Origin: Bog-756 sp963769765
Lineage (GTDB): Bacteria; Actinomycetota; Acidimicrobiia; Acidimicrobiales; RAAP-2
Assembly: GCA_963769765.1 (NCBI GenBank)
Contig: CAVYNA010000006.1
Location: 248,001 to 312,000, forward strand
Direction: 5' to 3'
Length of the DNA stretch: 64,000 nt
The notes beneath the pieces were generated by a model. The model had not been told where the DNA came from. It ran no database searches and saw only the letters and a program-made list of their open reading frames with translations. Every line of letters starts with the position of its first letter. The stretch's first letter is position 1. Made by a program: the position numbers and the translations under genes. Positions 10,080 through 17,944 of this stretch are shown piece after piece.

Positions 10080-10390
10080 CCGTCTACCTCGACGACTGGC
10101 GGCAGCCGGCCATGCTCGGCCACCTGGCGGACCGGTGGTCGCACCTGGTGGCCGACACCGAGGACGAGCTGCACGAGTTCGCCGCCCGGCTCGGCATGCG
10201 TCGTGCGTGGTTCCAGTACAAGGCGTCTCGCCCGCACCACGGTCACTACGACGTTCCCGAGCGCTGGCGGGACCAGGTGCTCGCCGAGGGTGCGGTACCC
10301 GTGAGCTGGCGTGAGCTCGGCCAGATGGTGCGAGCCCGCCGGGTGGGCGCGTCGGGGTCGAGCCCGTTCCCGCTCGGTGGGACGGACTGA
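10076..10390 (+). CDS. DUF4031-family protein
   Basis: A 104-residue small protein beginning TVYLDDWRQPAMLG with conserved-looking RWSHLVADTEDELHEFA, HHGHYDVPERWR and a basic SWRE..RARR tail. This matches the pattern I associate with DUF4031, a family of unknown function widespread in actinobacteria. Start GTG 10076 overlaps the preceding stop by GTGA, so the two are coupled. No enzymatic role can be stated. Confidence 0.75.
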   Translation: MTVYLDDWRQPAMLGHLADRWSHLVADTEDELHEFAARLGMRRAWFQYKASRPHHGHYDVPERWRDQVLAEGAVPVSWRELGQMVRARRVGASGSSPFPLGGTD

Positions 10391-10394
10391 GCCG

Positions 10395-11885
10395 ATGGCG
10401 GAGACGAGCACGACGGCGACCGGCATCTCCGTCGATCCGCGGCTTCCCGTGCTCGTCGGGGTCGGCGTCGCCTCGCAGGCGCTCGAGCCGGCGGAGCTCA
10501 TGACCGAGGCACTCCGCGCCGCCGTCCTCGACGCGGGCGTGCCCTCGCTCGCCGCTGTGGTGGACCGGATCGCCGTGCCCCAGGGCACCTGGACCTACCC
10601 GGACCCGGCCCGACTGGTCGCCGATCGGATCGGCGCGGTCGACGCCGAGACGCACCTCGTCGAGCTCGGGATCCCCCAGCAGAGCCTCATCAACGGCGCG
10701 CTGGCCGCCATCCTCGCGGGAACCTCCGACATCGCCGTGGTCGTGGGCGGCGAGGCGAAACGCTACGAACGCGAGGCCGCGCGGTCCGGGGCGGACCCGG
10801 TGGAAACCGCCCAATCCGGGGTCGTCCCAGATGTCGTGCACCGCCGCAGCGGGCCCTTGCTCGAGCCGGTCGAAGTGGCCCACCGGCTCTGGGACCCCGT
10901 GCTCCAGTACGCGCTGATCGAGAACGCGCTCCGGGCGTCGGACGGTTGTTCGATCGACGCCCATCGGGCGGAGATCGCGGCGCTCTGGTCGCGTTGCAAC
11001 CAGGTGGCACACGCCAACCCGGATGCCGCCTTTCCTGCGCCGCTCGGGGCAGCGGAGATCGACACCCCGGGCCCCGGCAACCGCCCCCTGGCCTTTCCGT
11101 ACAACAAGTGGCACGTAAGCCAGTGGACCGTCGACCAGGCCGCGGCGCTCGTCTTCTGCTCCGTCGAGCGGGCGCGCGAGCTCGGCATCGACCCCGACCG
11201 ATGGATCTTCCCACTGGTGGCGATCGAGTCGAGCCACGCACTCTCCCTGCTGAAGCGCGAGGAGCTCGCGGCCTGGCCGGCCATGGCGGTCCTCGGTGAG
11301 TCGGCCGCACGCCGACTGGGACGTCCCCTCGCCGACCTCGATCTCGTCGAGGTCTACAGCTGCTTCCCCGCGGCGGTGCGTGTGCAGCAGCGGGCCCTCG
11401 GGCTCGATCGCGACGGTACGCCGACACTCACCGGCGGCATGGCCTTTGCAGGTGGTCCCTTCAACAACTACGTGCTCCAGTCGCTCGTGGCGATGGTCCC
11501 GCGCCTCAGATCTGCGCCCGACACCCTGGGGATGGTCACCACGGTCAGCGGACTCCTGACCAAGCCCGGCATCGGTGTCTGGTCGGCGCGTCCGGACGGC
11601 GCACCGCCCCTCCTCGCCGATCTCGCCTTCGAGGCCAGGGCGGCGACGGGCGCGCTCGACGTCGTCGAGACGCTCGACGGCTCTCGCGGCGGCGCCCGCG
11701 TCGCCACCTACACGGTCACCTACGACGGGAGCGATCCGGTCCGGACGGTCGTCCTCTGCGACACCGATGACGGCCGCCGGGCGGTCGCGGTGCGCGACGA
11801 TCCCGACCTGGCACGCCATGCGGTGAGCCACGAGCTCATCGGCGCGAAGGTCGACCTCGGGGAGGGATCGTTCGAGCCGGTCTGA
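10395..11885 (+). CDS. Thiolase-like protein lacking the nucleophilic cysteine
   Basis: A 496-residue thiolase-fold protein of the acetyltransferase/lipid-transfer type. The thiolase halves are recognisable (IPQQSLINGALAAILAG, then LDLVEVYSCFPAAVRVQQ and GGPFNNYVLQSLVAM). However, the position of the catalytic Cys reads PQQSL and no C-terminal CxG is present, so ordinary thiolytic cleavage is unlikely. The last 100 residues (VVETLDGSRGGARVATYTV onward) look like the extra OB-fold domain I recall from mycobacterial thiolase-like protein type 1. Start ATG 10395 lies four bases after the previous stop. It may bind or carry an acyl-CoA in the local pathway. Confidence 0.8.
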   Translation: MAETSTTATGISVDPRLPVLVGVGVASQALEPAELMTEALRAAVLDAGVPSLAAVVDRIAVPQGTWTYPDPARLVADRIGAVDAETHLVELGIPQQSLINGALAAILAGTSDIAVVVGGEAKRYEREAARSGADPVETAQSGVVPDVVHRRSGPLLEPVEVAHRLWDPVLQYALIENALRASDGCSIDAHRAEIAALWSRCNQVAHANPDAAFPAPLGAAEIDTPGPGNRPLAFPYNKWHVSQWTVDQAAALVFCSVERARELGIDPDRWIFPLVAIESSHALSLLKREELAAWPAMAVLGESAARRLGRPLADLDLVEVYSCFPAAVRVQQRALGLDRDGTPTLTGGMAFAGGPFNNYVLQSLVAMVPRLRSAPDTLGMVTTVSGLLTKPGIGVWSARPDGAPPLLADLAFEARAATGALDVVETLDGSRGGARVATYTVTYDGSDPVRTVVLCDTDDGRRAVAVRDDPDLARHAVSHELIGAKVDLGEGSFEPV

Positions 11886-11914
11886 GCGAGGTACGGATCC
11901 GGTCGGCCTCCGGG

Positions 11915-11920
11915 TACCGT
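11915..11920 (+). promoter_or_regulatory. -10 element for a leaderless transcript
   Basis: TACCGT lies six bases before ATG 11927, which would put the transcription start at or next to the start codon. There is no ribosome site. Confidence 0.5.
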
Positions 11921-11926
11921 GAGGCG

Positions 11927-12355
11927 ATGGCCATCGATCTCGACACTGCGGTCTCCTTCGTCCACGAGCGCCGGCAGGGGGTGCTCGTGACCCTCAAGCG
12001 CGACGGACGTCCACAGCTCTCGAACATCCTCTACCTGCCGGGGTCGGGTCACTCGGTCCGGATCTCGATAACCGACGGGCGGGCGAAGACGGCGAACCTC
12101 CGACGCGATCCCCGCGCCTCGCTGTACGTGACCCGGGACGACTTCTTCGCCTACGTGGTGCTCGAAGGCACCGTCGGCCTCTCGTCGGTTGCGTCGGACC
12201 CTGGGGACGCGGTCGTCGACGAGCTGGTCGAGATGTACCGGGTCGCGCAGGGCGAGCACCCCGACTGGGACGAGTTCCGCCGGGCCATGGTCTCCGACCG
12301 GCGGCTCGTCGCGACGCTCGGGGCCACCGGCGCCTACGGGATGCTCGGCGCGTGA
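11927..12355 (+). CDS. PPOX-class (F420- or FMN-dependent) oxidoreductase
   Basis: A 142-residue split beta-barrel flavin/F420-binding protein. The N-terminal QGVLVTLKRDGRPQLSNILY, the strand SVRISITDGRAKTANLRRDP and RASLYVTRDDFFAYVVLEG are the usual features of the actinobacterial F420-dependent PPOX group (TIGR03618-like by recollection). Its likely role is reduction of an unknown small molecule; the cofactor is inferred from family resemblance. It starts directly after a TACCGT -10 element, suggesting an independent leaderless message. Confidence 0.87.
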   Translation: MAIDLDTAVSFVHERRQGVLVTLKRDGRPQLSNILYLPGSGHSVRISITDGRAKTANLRRDPRASLYVTRDDFFAYVVLEGTVGLSSVASDPGDAVVDELVEMYRVAQGEHPDWDEFRRAMVSDRRLVATLGATGAYGMLGA

Positions 12356-12395
12356 CCGCCTGACCGCGTGCTCGCCGGGTCGCACCGCGGGCCGG

Positions 12396-12401
12396 TAGGG
12401 T
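12396..12401 (+). promoter_or_regulatory. -10 element for a leaderless transcript
   Basis: TAGGGT lies eight bases before ATG 12410 in the 54-bp gap. This supports a separate promoter and a leaderless message for the small monooxygenase-like gene. Confidence 0.5.
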
Positions 12402-12409
12402 CGGCGCGC

Positions 12410-12709
12410 ATGGTCCTCGAACATGCGCTCATCACGGTCCGTGCCGGCACCGAGTCGGAGTTCGAGGAGGCCCTCGCCGAGGCCCGGTCCCACATCGCCG
12501 CGTCGAAGGGGTTCGTCTCGCTGAAGCTCCTGCGCGGGGTGGAGGGGCCCGACCGCTACCTGCTCCTCGTCGAGTGGGAGACCCTCGACGACCACGTGGT
12601 CGGCTTCCGCGGCTCGGATGCGTTCGCCCGGTGGCGCTCCATCATCGGCCCCTTCTTCGAGGGGCAGCCGGCCGTCGACCACTTCGAGCCGGTCGTCGGA
12701 CTCACGTGA
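12410..12709 (+). CDS. Antibiotic-biosynthesis-monooxygenase (ABM) domain protein
   Basis: A 99-residue single-domain ferredoxin-like alpha/beta barrel protein. ALITVRAGTESEFEEALAEA, GFVSLKLLRGVEGPDRYLLL, VEWETLDDHVVGFRGS and FARWRSIIGPFF are characteristic of ABM-family proteins. Members include quinol monooxygenases and haem-degrading enzymes, usually dimers. No substrate can be named. It converges on the methyltransferase-glycosylase fusion gene, with 25 bp between the stops. Confidence 0.85.
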   Translation: MVLEHALITVRAGTESEFEEALAEARSHIAASKGFVSLKLLRGVEGPDRYLLLVEWETLDDHVVGFRGSDAFARWRSIIGPFFEGQPAVDHFEPVVGLT

Positions 12710-12734
12710 CGGGCCTTCCCGGGCGCAGGTTGCC

Positions 12735-13811
12735 TCAGCGGTCCCGTGCGATCGACCACGCCGCATCGAAGTGGGCGACGAGCTCGGCGAGGGTGGTCCT
12801 CGCGTTGAGCCCACTGGTCGAGGGCACCACGTAGGCGGGTCGTCCGCCGATCGGCTCGGGCTGGAGGCCGGCGACGGCGGTCCGGTTGACCGCTGCGCGC
12901 CACCCGGAGAGCCCGACGAAGCAGACCGCCCCGGGTCGCAGCCATTCGACGAGGCGCTCGACCCGGAGCAGCCCTTCTTGGAACTCGGTCGCGCTCACCT
13001 CGGCCGCAGTCCTCGTCGCCCGCTTCACGAAGTCGGTCATCCCGACGTGGTGCCGGACCAGCGCGTCGACCGGATCGCGAGCCTCGTTGACGATGCCGGC
13101 AGCGAGGACGGCCGGCCAGAAGCGGTTGTTCGCGCGCGCGTAGCCGACCCCGACGTCCGCCGAGTAGATCGCAGGGTTGACCCCGCACATCAAGAGGACC
13201 ATCTGGTCGTCGACCGTGTCGGCGAGGGTGCGTGCGCGCACTGCGGCAAGGCGCACCTCGTCCCCGCTGACCTCCAGCGAATCGGGCTCGATTGCGAAGC
13301 CGGCACCGGTGACGACGTCTGCGAGCTGGTCCGGACGCCATCCCGCGAAGTACCGTCCGCCGACCTCGTCGTCGGGCAATGCGTCACCCTCGTAGGTGCC
13401 TTCGAGCAGTTGCAGGCGCAGGGGGGCGCCCACCGTAAGACATCGGTGGAGATCGAAGAGCGCGAGGGGCAACTTGGTGCGCGGCACGTGGAGGTGGGTC
13501 ATCCACGACCATGCGCCTCCGAGCGAACCGCTCGCGAAGGGAAGGTGCTCGACGTCGGCACGGACGTAGAGGGCGTCCGCGATCTCGGCCCGGCACGCCC
13601 CGAGCATGACGGCCGAGGCGTCGAGGGCGATGGTGGGATGCCCGAGGTGGGGGAGGTAGCGACCCGCGCCGCATCCCAGGTCGACTCGTGGGGCCCCGTT
13701 GCCGACCTGGTGGGCGAAGTGCTCAGCATCGCGCCTCCGGCCCGCGGTGGAGTGTGTGGCAGCCCACTCGAGGCCGCGCTCGTCGTAGCGGTCGACCGTG
13801 GACCGGTCCAT
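12735..13811 (-). CDS. SAM-dependent methyltransferase fused to a Mug/TDG-type mismatch DNA glycosylase
   Basis: A 358-residue two-domain protein. Residues 1 to about 200 are a class I methyltransferase with motif I DLGCGAGRY (44-52), the acidic end of strand 2 in ALDAS (62-66) and LPFASGSLGGAW. Residues about 205-358 are a Mug/TDG uracil-DNA glycosylase domain: GVNPAIYSA (210-218, matching the catalytic Asn motif GINPG), NRFWP (229-233), GMTDFVKR and the intercalation-loop motif VPSTSGLNA (329-337). Mug enzymes remove U, T or ethenocytosine from mismatches. ATG 13811 opens 20 bp after the kdpE stop on the same strand, so it may be the last gene of the kdp regulatory operon. The joint function is unknown. 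The frame is continuous, so it is a true fusion unless the assembly is wrong. Confidence 0.85.
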   Translation of the reverse strand: MDRSTVDRYDERGLEWAATHSTAGRRRDAEHFAHQVGNGAPRVDLGCGAGRYLPHLGHPTIALDASAVMLGACRAEIADALYVRADVEHLPFASGSLGGAWSWMTHLHVPRTKLPLALFDLHRCLTVGAPLRLQLLEGTYEGDALPDDEVGGRYFAGWRPDQLADVVTGAGFAIEPDSLEVSGDEVRLAAVRARTLADTVDDQMVLLMCGVNPAIYSADVGVGYARANNRFWPAVLAAGIVNEARDPVDALVRHHVGMTDFVKRATRTAAEVSATEFQEGLLRVERLVEWLRPGAVCFVGLSGWRAAVNRTAVAGLQPEPIGGRPAYVVPSTSGLNARTTLAELVAHFDAAWSIARDR

Positions 13812-13831
13812 CGTGCGAAGGCCCGTGCCGC

Positions 13832-14530
13832 TCAGGGCTCGAAGCGGTAGCCCATGCCGGGCTCCGTGCGAAGGTGCCGGGGACTCGAATGGTCGACCTC
13901 GAGCTTGCGGCGCAGGCGGGCCATCAGGACCCGGAGGTACTCGGTCTCGGTCCCGTAACCCGGTCCCCACACGGTCTCGAGCAGCTCGCGCTGGGTGACG
14001 AGCCGCCCGGGTCGACGGACGAGAACGCTCAGGAGCTCCCACTCCTTCCGGGTCAGGTGGACCTCGGCGCCGTCCCTGGTCACCCGAGTCTTCGCAAGGT
14101 CGACCGAGAAGCTCTCGGTCTCGATCACCGGCTCCTCTGTCTCCGTCGGCCCGCGGCGCAGCGCCGCGCGCAGCCGGGCGAGCAGCTCGTCCATCCCGAA
14201 GGGCTTGGTCACGAAGTCGTCGGCGCCGGCATCGAGTGCTTCGACCTTGTCGGCGCTCTGGTGGCGTGCGGAGAGCACGATGATCGGAACCGCGCTCCAC
14301 TCGCGGATGCCGCGGATCACCTCGACGCCGTCGAGGCCCGGTAGCCCGAGGTCGAGCAGGATCGCGTCGGGACGGGCGTGCGCAGCGCGCTCCAAGCCTT
14401 CTTGCCCCGTTCTCGCCGCCACCACCGCATACCCACGAGCGGTGAGACTGATGTCGAGTGCCTGGACGAGTGCGTTGTCGTCGTCGCAGACGAGGACGGT
14501 CGCGCTCTTCTGTGCCGTCGTGATGCTCAT
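13832..14530 (-). CDS. kdpE: KdpE response regulator
   Basis: A 232-residue OmpR-family regulator. The receiver domain has the acidic pocket CDDD, the phospho-acceptor Asp in ILLDLGLPGLDG, the Ser/Thr in IVLSAR and the Lys of TKPFG. The winged-helix domain has LTRKEWELLSVLVRRPGRLV and EYLRVLMARLRRKLE, the KdpE-type signature. It overlaps the kdpD stop by ATGA, giving a coupled two-component pair expected to activate the divergent kdpFABC operon under potassium limitation. A second KdpE-like regulator lies upstream at 17204-17944. Confidence 0.93.
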   Translation of the reverse strand: MSITTAQKSATVLVCDDDNALVQALDISLTARGYAVVAARTGQEGLERAAHARPDAILLDLGLPGLDGVEVIRGIREWSAVPIIVLSARHQSADKVEALDAGADDFVTKPFGMDELLARLRAALRRGPTETEEPVIETESFSVDLAKTRVTRDGAEVHLTRKEWELLSVLVRRPGRLVTQRELLETVWGPGYGTETEYLRVLMARLRRKLEVDHSSPRHLRTEPGMGYRFEP

Positions 14531-17184
14531 GGCACGACACTTCCGGACCGGTCGTCTTGCGAAGGTGTCACGTGCGCCTCGGTGACGTCTCCGTTCGCGA
14601 CCGGGATGCGGACGACCATGGTGCACCCGCCTCCAGGGGTGTCCTCGACGTCGAGCTCGCCTCCGATCGCCTCGACGAACCCGCGGGCCACCGCGAGACC
14701 GAGCCCGACGCCCGCGCGGTGCTCGGAGTCGCCGAGACGGTGGAACGGCTGGAAGATGCGGTCACGCTCGTCGCGGGGGATCCCCGGACCCTGGTCGATG
14801 ACCCGCACGTCGACTCGACCGGCGACCGGCGCCACCTCGATCCGGAGGCCGACGCCCGCGGCGTGGAGGAGGGCGTTGTCGACCAGGTTCGCGACCGCAC
14901 GCTCGAGCAGTGCCGGGTCGGTGCTGATCCTCGGCAGGGGAGCCGAGACGTCGACCGCGACGAGTGCCCCGCGTGGGCCGAGGCTCTCGACAGCGTTCTC
15001 GACCAGGTCGCCGACGTCGGTGTCGCGGTGGAGCACCTCGATCGCACCGCTCTGCATGCGGCTCATGTCGAGGAGGTTCTCGACCAGGCTGTTGAGCCGG
15101 TCGGTCTCCTCGTCGATCGTGCGCAACAGGATCGCGGTCTCCTCGGGTCCGAAGGTGAGCTGCTCCGAGAGCAGGCTCGAGGACGCCGCCTTGATCGACG
15201 CGAGCGGAGTGCGCAGGTCGTGACTGACGGCGGCGAGCAGAGCGGATCGCAGCTGGTTCGCACGGGCCAGCGCATCGGCGTCGGCAGCTTCGAGGTGGAG
15301 ACGGTCACTCTCGAGCGCGGCTGCGAGCTGCGCGGCGAATGCGCCCAGGATCTCGCGGTCCTCCGCGGTGAAGCTCGGTCCGTGGAGGCAGAGCACCTCC
15401 TTGCCGGTCAGGGGGATGACGTTGGTCGCTTCCTCAGGACGCAGGGGAGGGGAGAGGCCCGCTCCCGCCACGAGCATCCACGACTGGGTCCCGCCGTCGA
15501 GTGCACCGCCGCCGGTGCTCGCCCGGTCGGTGTCGCTCCTCAGGACCGACGCCGACTCCTGACGGAACGTCACCGTGAGCTCTTCGAGCAGGTCGGGAAG
15601 CGGGTTCCCTCCGGGCGCGACCATGCGGCCGGCCACCCTCGCCAACATCCGGGCGTCGGTTCGGGCCTCGGCCGCCGCCGCGGTCCTCCGTGCCGAGTGG
15701 TCCACGAGCGCGGCGACCACGGCGGCGGTGACCAGGAACATCACGAGGGCGAGCACATCTCGGGCGTTGGTGATCGTGAAGGTGTGGATCGGCGGGGCGA
15801 AGTAGTAGTTGGAGAGCAGGAACCCGGCGATCGCGGCGAGCGCCGCCGGCCACACGCCGCCGACGGCGGCGACCACCACGACCAGGACGAGGTAGGAGCT
15901 CAGAGCGATGGCAAGGCTGTTGCCGGACCGCCCAGCAGCCAGGACCATCGTGAGCAGCGGGAATCCGATGACCCCGATGGCGAGTGCGATCAACTGGCGG
16001 CGGGTCGACAGCGGTGAGTCGAAGGCGCGACGGGCGCGCCGCGGTCGGGCGGTCACCCGGTGGTCGCCGCCGGACGCCGCCTCGTCGTCTGCGGTGCCGG
16101 ACTCGAGCTCGGGTTCGGTGGCGATGACGTGCACGTCGAGCGCGCCGCCGGCCATCCGGATGACCGAATTGATCACGGAGCCGCGGAAGAGCTCGTTGAG
16201 CCGACTCCGGTGGGTCGCGCCCATCACCAGCTGGGTCGCGTTCTCGGCGAGCGCCACCTGTACCAGGGCGGGCGCGACGTCAGCGCCCACCACCTCCACG
16301 TACCGGCCGCCGAGGTCGTCGAGGAGCGCCCGATTCGCCACGAGCGCCTGTGCGCCCCGCCCCGTCTCGCTGTCGTCAGTGCGGACGTGCACGCCGACCA
16401 GCTCGGCCTTGGTCCGCATCGCCATGCGCGCGGCGCGGCGGATGAGCACGGCGCTACCCCGCGACCCGGTGAGCGAGACGACGACCCGCTCCTTCGTCTC
16501 CCACGGTCCGGAGATGCCGTGGCGCTCGCGGTAGTCGCTGAGCTCCTCGTCGACCCGGTCGGCGACCCAGAGGAGCGCAAGCTCCCGAAGGGCGGTGAGG
16601 TTGCCGGTGCGGAAGTAGTTGCCGAGCGCAGCGTCGATCCGCTCGGGGGGATAGATGTTGCCGTGCGCCATGCGTCTGCGGAGCGCCTCGGGCGCCATGT
16701 CGACGAGCTCGATCTGGTCGGCGGCCCGGACGAAGGGGTCGGGCACCGTCTCTTGTTGCGTGACGCCGGTGATGCGTTCGACGACGTCGTTCAGCGACTC
16801 GAGGTGTTGCAGATTGACGGTCGAGATCACATTGATTCCGGCCTCGAGCAGCTCCTCGACGTCCTGGTAACGCTTGGCATGCTTCGACCCGGGGACGTTC
16901 GTGTGGGCCAGCTCGTCGACGAGCACCAGCTGGGGCTTCCGGGCGATGATCCCGTCGACGTCCATCTCCTCGAAGCGCTGGCCGCGGTACTCGATGGACT
17001 TGCGGGGGAGGACCTCGAGGTCGCGGATCTGCTGGTCGGTCAGTGGGCGACCGTGATCCTGCACCCAGCCCACGACCACGTCGGTGCCGCGCTCCCTGCG
17101 ACGCCACCCTTCGTTGAGCATCGCGAAGGTCTTGCCAACTCCGGGCGCGGCGCCGAGGTAGAGGCGCAGGGTTCCGCGTGCCAC
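14527..17184 (-). CDS. kdpD: KdpD sensor histidine kinase (full length)
   Basis: An 885-residue KdpD with all domains. The N-terminal KdpD domain carries the Walker A GAAPGVGKT (11-19) and LVDELAHTNVPGSKH. A Usp domain (VVVSLTGSRGSAVLIRRAAR) follows, then the DUF4118 four-helix membrane region (FPLLTMVLAAG to LVTAAVVAALVDHSARR), a GAF-like segment, the H-box AVSHDLRTPLASIK, and the ATP-binding NLVDNALLHA and VIDQGPGIP. I chose GTG 17184 because GGGGAGG precedes it by eight bases. The open frame to 17286 would overlap the upstream regulator by over 80 bp. It senses potassium and turgor and phosphorylates KdpE. Confidence 0.93.
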   Translation of the reverse strand: MARGTLRLYLGAAPGVGKTFAMLNEGWRRRERGTDVVVGWVQDHGRPLTDQQIRDLEVLPRKSIEYRGQRFEEMDVDGIIARKPQLVLVDELAHTNVPGSKHAKRYQDVEELLEAGINVISTVNLQHLESLNDVVERITGVTQQETVPDPFVRAADQIELVDMAPEALRRRMAHGNIYPPERIDAALGNYFRTGNLTALRELALLWVADRVDEELSDYRERHGISGPWETKERVVVSLTGSRGSAVLIRRAARMAMRTKAELVGVHVRTDDSETGRGAQALVANRALLDDLGGRYVEVVGADVAPALVQVALAENATQLVMGATHRSRLNELFRGSVINSVIRMAGGALDVHVIATEPELESGTADDEAASGGDHRVTARPRRARRAFDSPLSTRRQLIALAIGVIGFPLLTMVLAAGRSGNSLAIALSSYLVLVVVVAAVGGVWPAALAAIAGFLLSNYYFAPPIHTFTITNARDVLALVMFLVTAAVVAALVDHSARRTAAAAEARTDARMLARVAGRMVAPGGNPLPDLLEELTVTFRQESASVLRSDTDRASTGGGALDGGTQSWMLVAGAGLSPPLRPEEATNVIPLTGKEVLCLHGPSFTAEDREILGAFAAQLAAALESDRLHLEAADADALARANQLRSALLAAVSHDLRTPLASIKAASSSLLSEQLTFGPEETAILLRTIDEETDRLNSLVENLLDMSRMQSGAIEVLHRDTDVGDLVENAVESLGPRGALVAVDVSAPLPRISTDPALLERAVANLVDNALLHAAGVGLRIEVAPVAGRVDVRVIDQGPGIPRDERDRIFQPFHRLGDSEHRAGVGLGLAVARGFVEAIGGELDVEDTPGGGCTMVVRIPVANGDVTEAHVTPSQDDRSGSVVP

Positions 17185-17203
17185 GCTCGTGACCTCCCCG
17201 ACC

Positions 17204-17944
17204 TCAGGTCTGGGCCGCTCGGCGGGCGGCAGCAGTTGGGGGCACGACCCCAGGCGACGACTCTGGGTTGAGCCGGTAGCCGACACCGGGCAGCGTCTCG
17301 ATGAGTGTGCCTTCGACGTCGCCGAGCTTCTGTCGAAGGCGGTGGACGTACGCGTGCAGGTAGCGCACCTCGCCGCCGTATCCGGGCCCCCACACGGCCG
17401 CCAGCACCATCTGGTGGGTGCAGGTTCGCCCGACGTGGCGGGCGAGAAAGGCGAGCACCTCGAACTCCTTGGTGGTGAGCACGACGGGCGTGCCCCCGAG
17501 GCGGATCTCGTGGTGGACGAGGTCGAGGTCGAGCGGTCCGACGGTGAGGGTCGAATCGGTCGGCTCCTCGACCGGACCCGCGTGGTGTCGGATCGCAGTT
17601 CTGATGCGGGCCTCGAGCTCGGCCATCCCGAACGGTTTCGTCACGTAATCGTCCGCACCGCTGTTGAGGGCCGCCACCTTCCGGTCTTCACTGCCGCTCG
17701 CCGAAAGGATGATGATCGGCACTTCGGTCCACTCGCGGATGCGTCGGCAGACCGCGAGCCCGTCGAGGTCTGGAAGCCCGAGATCGAGCACGACGACATC
17801 GGGTGTGCCGAGCGCAGTCTGGGTGAGTCCCTGCCCGCCACTGGTCGCCGTCACGACGTCGTGGCCTCCCGCTCTGAGGCCGACCCGGAGCGCACGGAGC
17901 AGCGAGGGGTCGTCGTCGATCACCAGCACCTTGGCCACGGTCAC
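17204..17944 (-). CDS. Second KdpE-like OmpR-family response regulator
   Basis: A 246-residue regulator with receiver motifs IDDD, VVLDLGLPDLDG (phospho-Asp), IILSAS and TKPFG, and a winged helix with LTTKEFEVLAFLARHVGR and VRYLHAYVHRLRQKLG. It is clearly a KdpE paralogue of the gene at 13832. GTG 17944 overlaps the stop of the upstream short kinase by GTGA, so kinase and regulator are a pair. The C terminus has about 18 extra residues rich in Pro and Ala. The regulon may overlap with KdpE at the kdp promoter or be distinct. Confidence 0.9.
   Translation of the reverse strand: MTVAKVLVIDDDPSLLRALRVGLRAGGHDVVTATSGGQGLTQTALGTPDVVVLDLGLPDLDGLAVCRRIREWTEVPIIILSASGSEDRKVAALNSGADDYVTKPFGMAELEARIRTAIRHHAGPVEEPTDSTLTVGPLDLDLVHHEIRLGGTPVVLTTKEFEVLAFLARHVGRTCTHQMVLAAVWGPGYGGEVRYLHAYVHRLRQKLGDVEGTLIETLPGVGYRLNPESSPGVVPPTAAARRAAQT

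Noticed and set aside
12618..13850. A 410-codon open frame on the plus strand opposite the methyltransferase-glycosylase and kdpE genes
   Set aside because: Its translation is Arg/Asp/Gly-rich with no recognisable domain, and the minus strand has two clearly conserved genes. It is a high-GC antisense shadow.
14557..17271. Long plus-strand frames across kdpD
   Set aside because: The low-complexity translations are antisense to an intact KdpD with all catalytic motifs.
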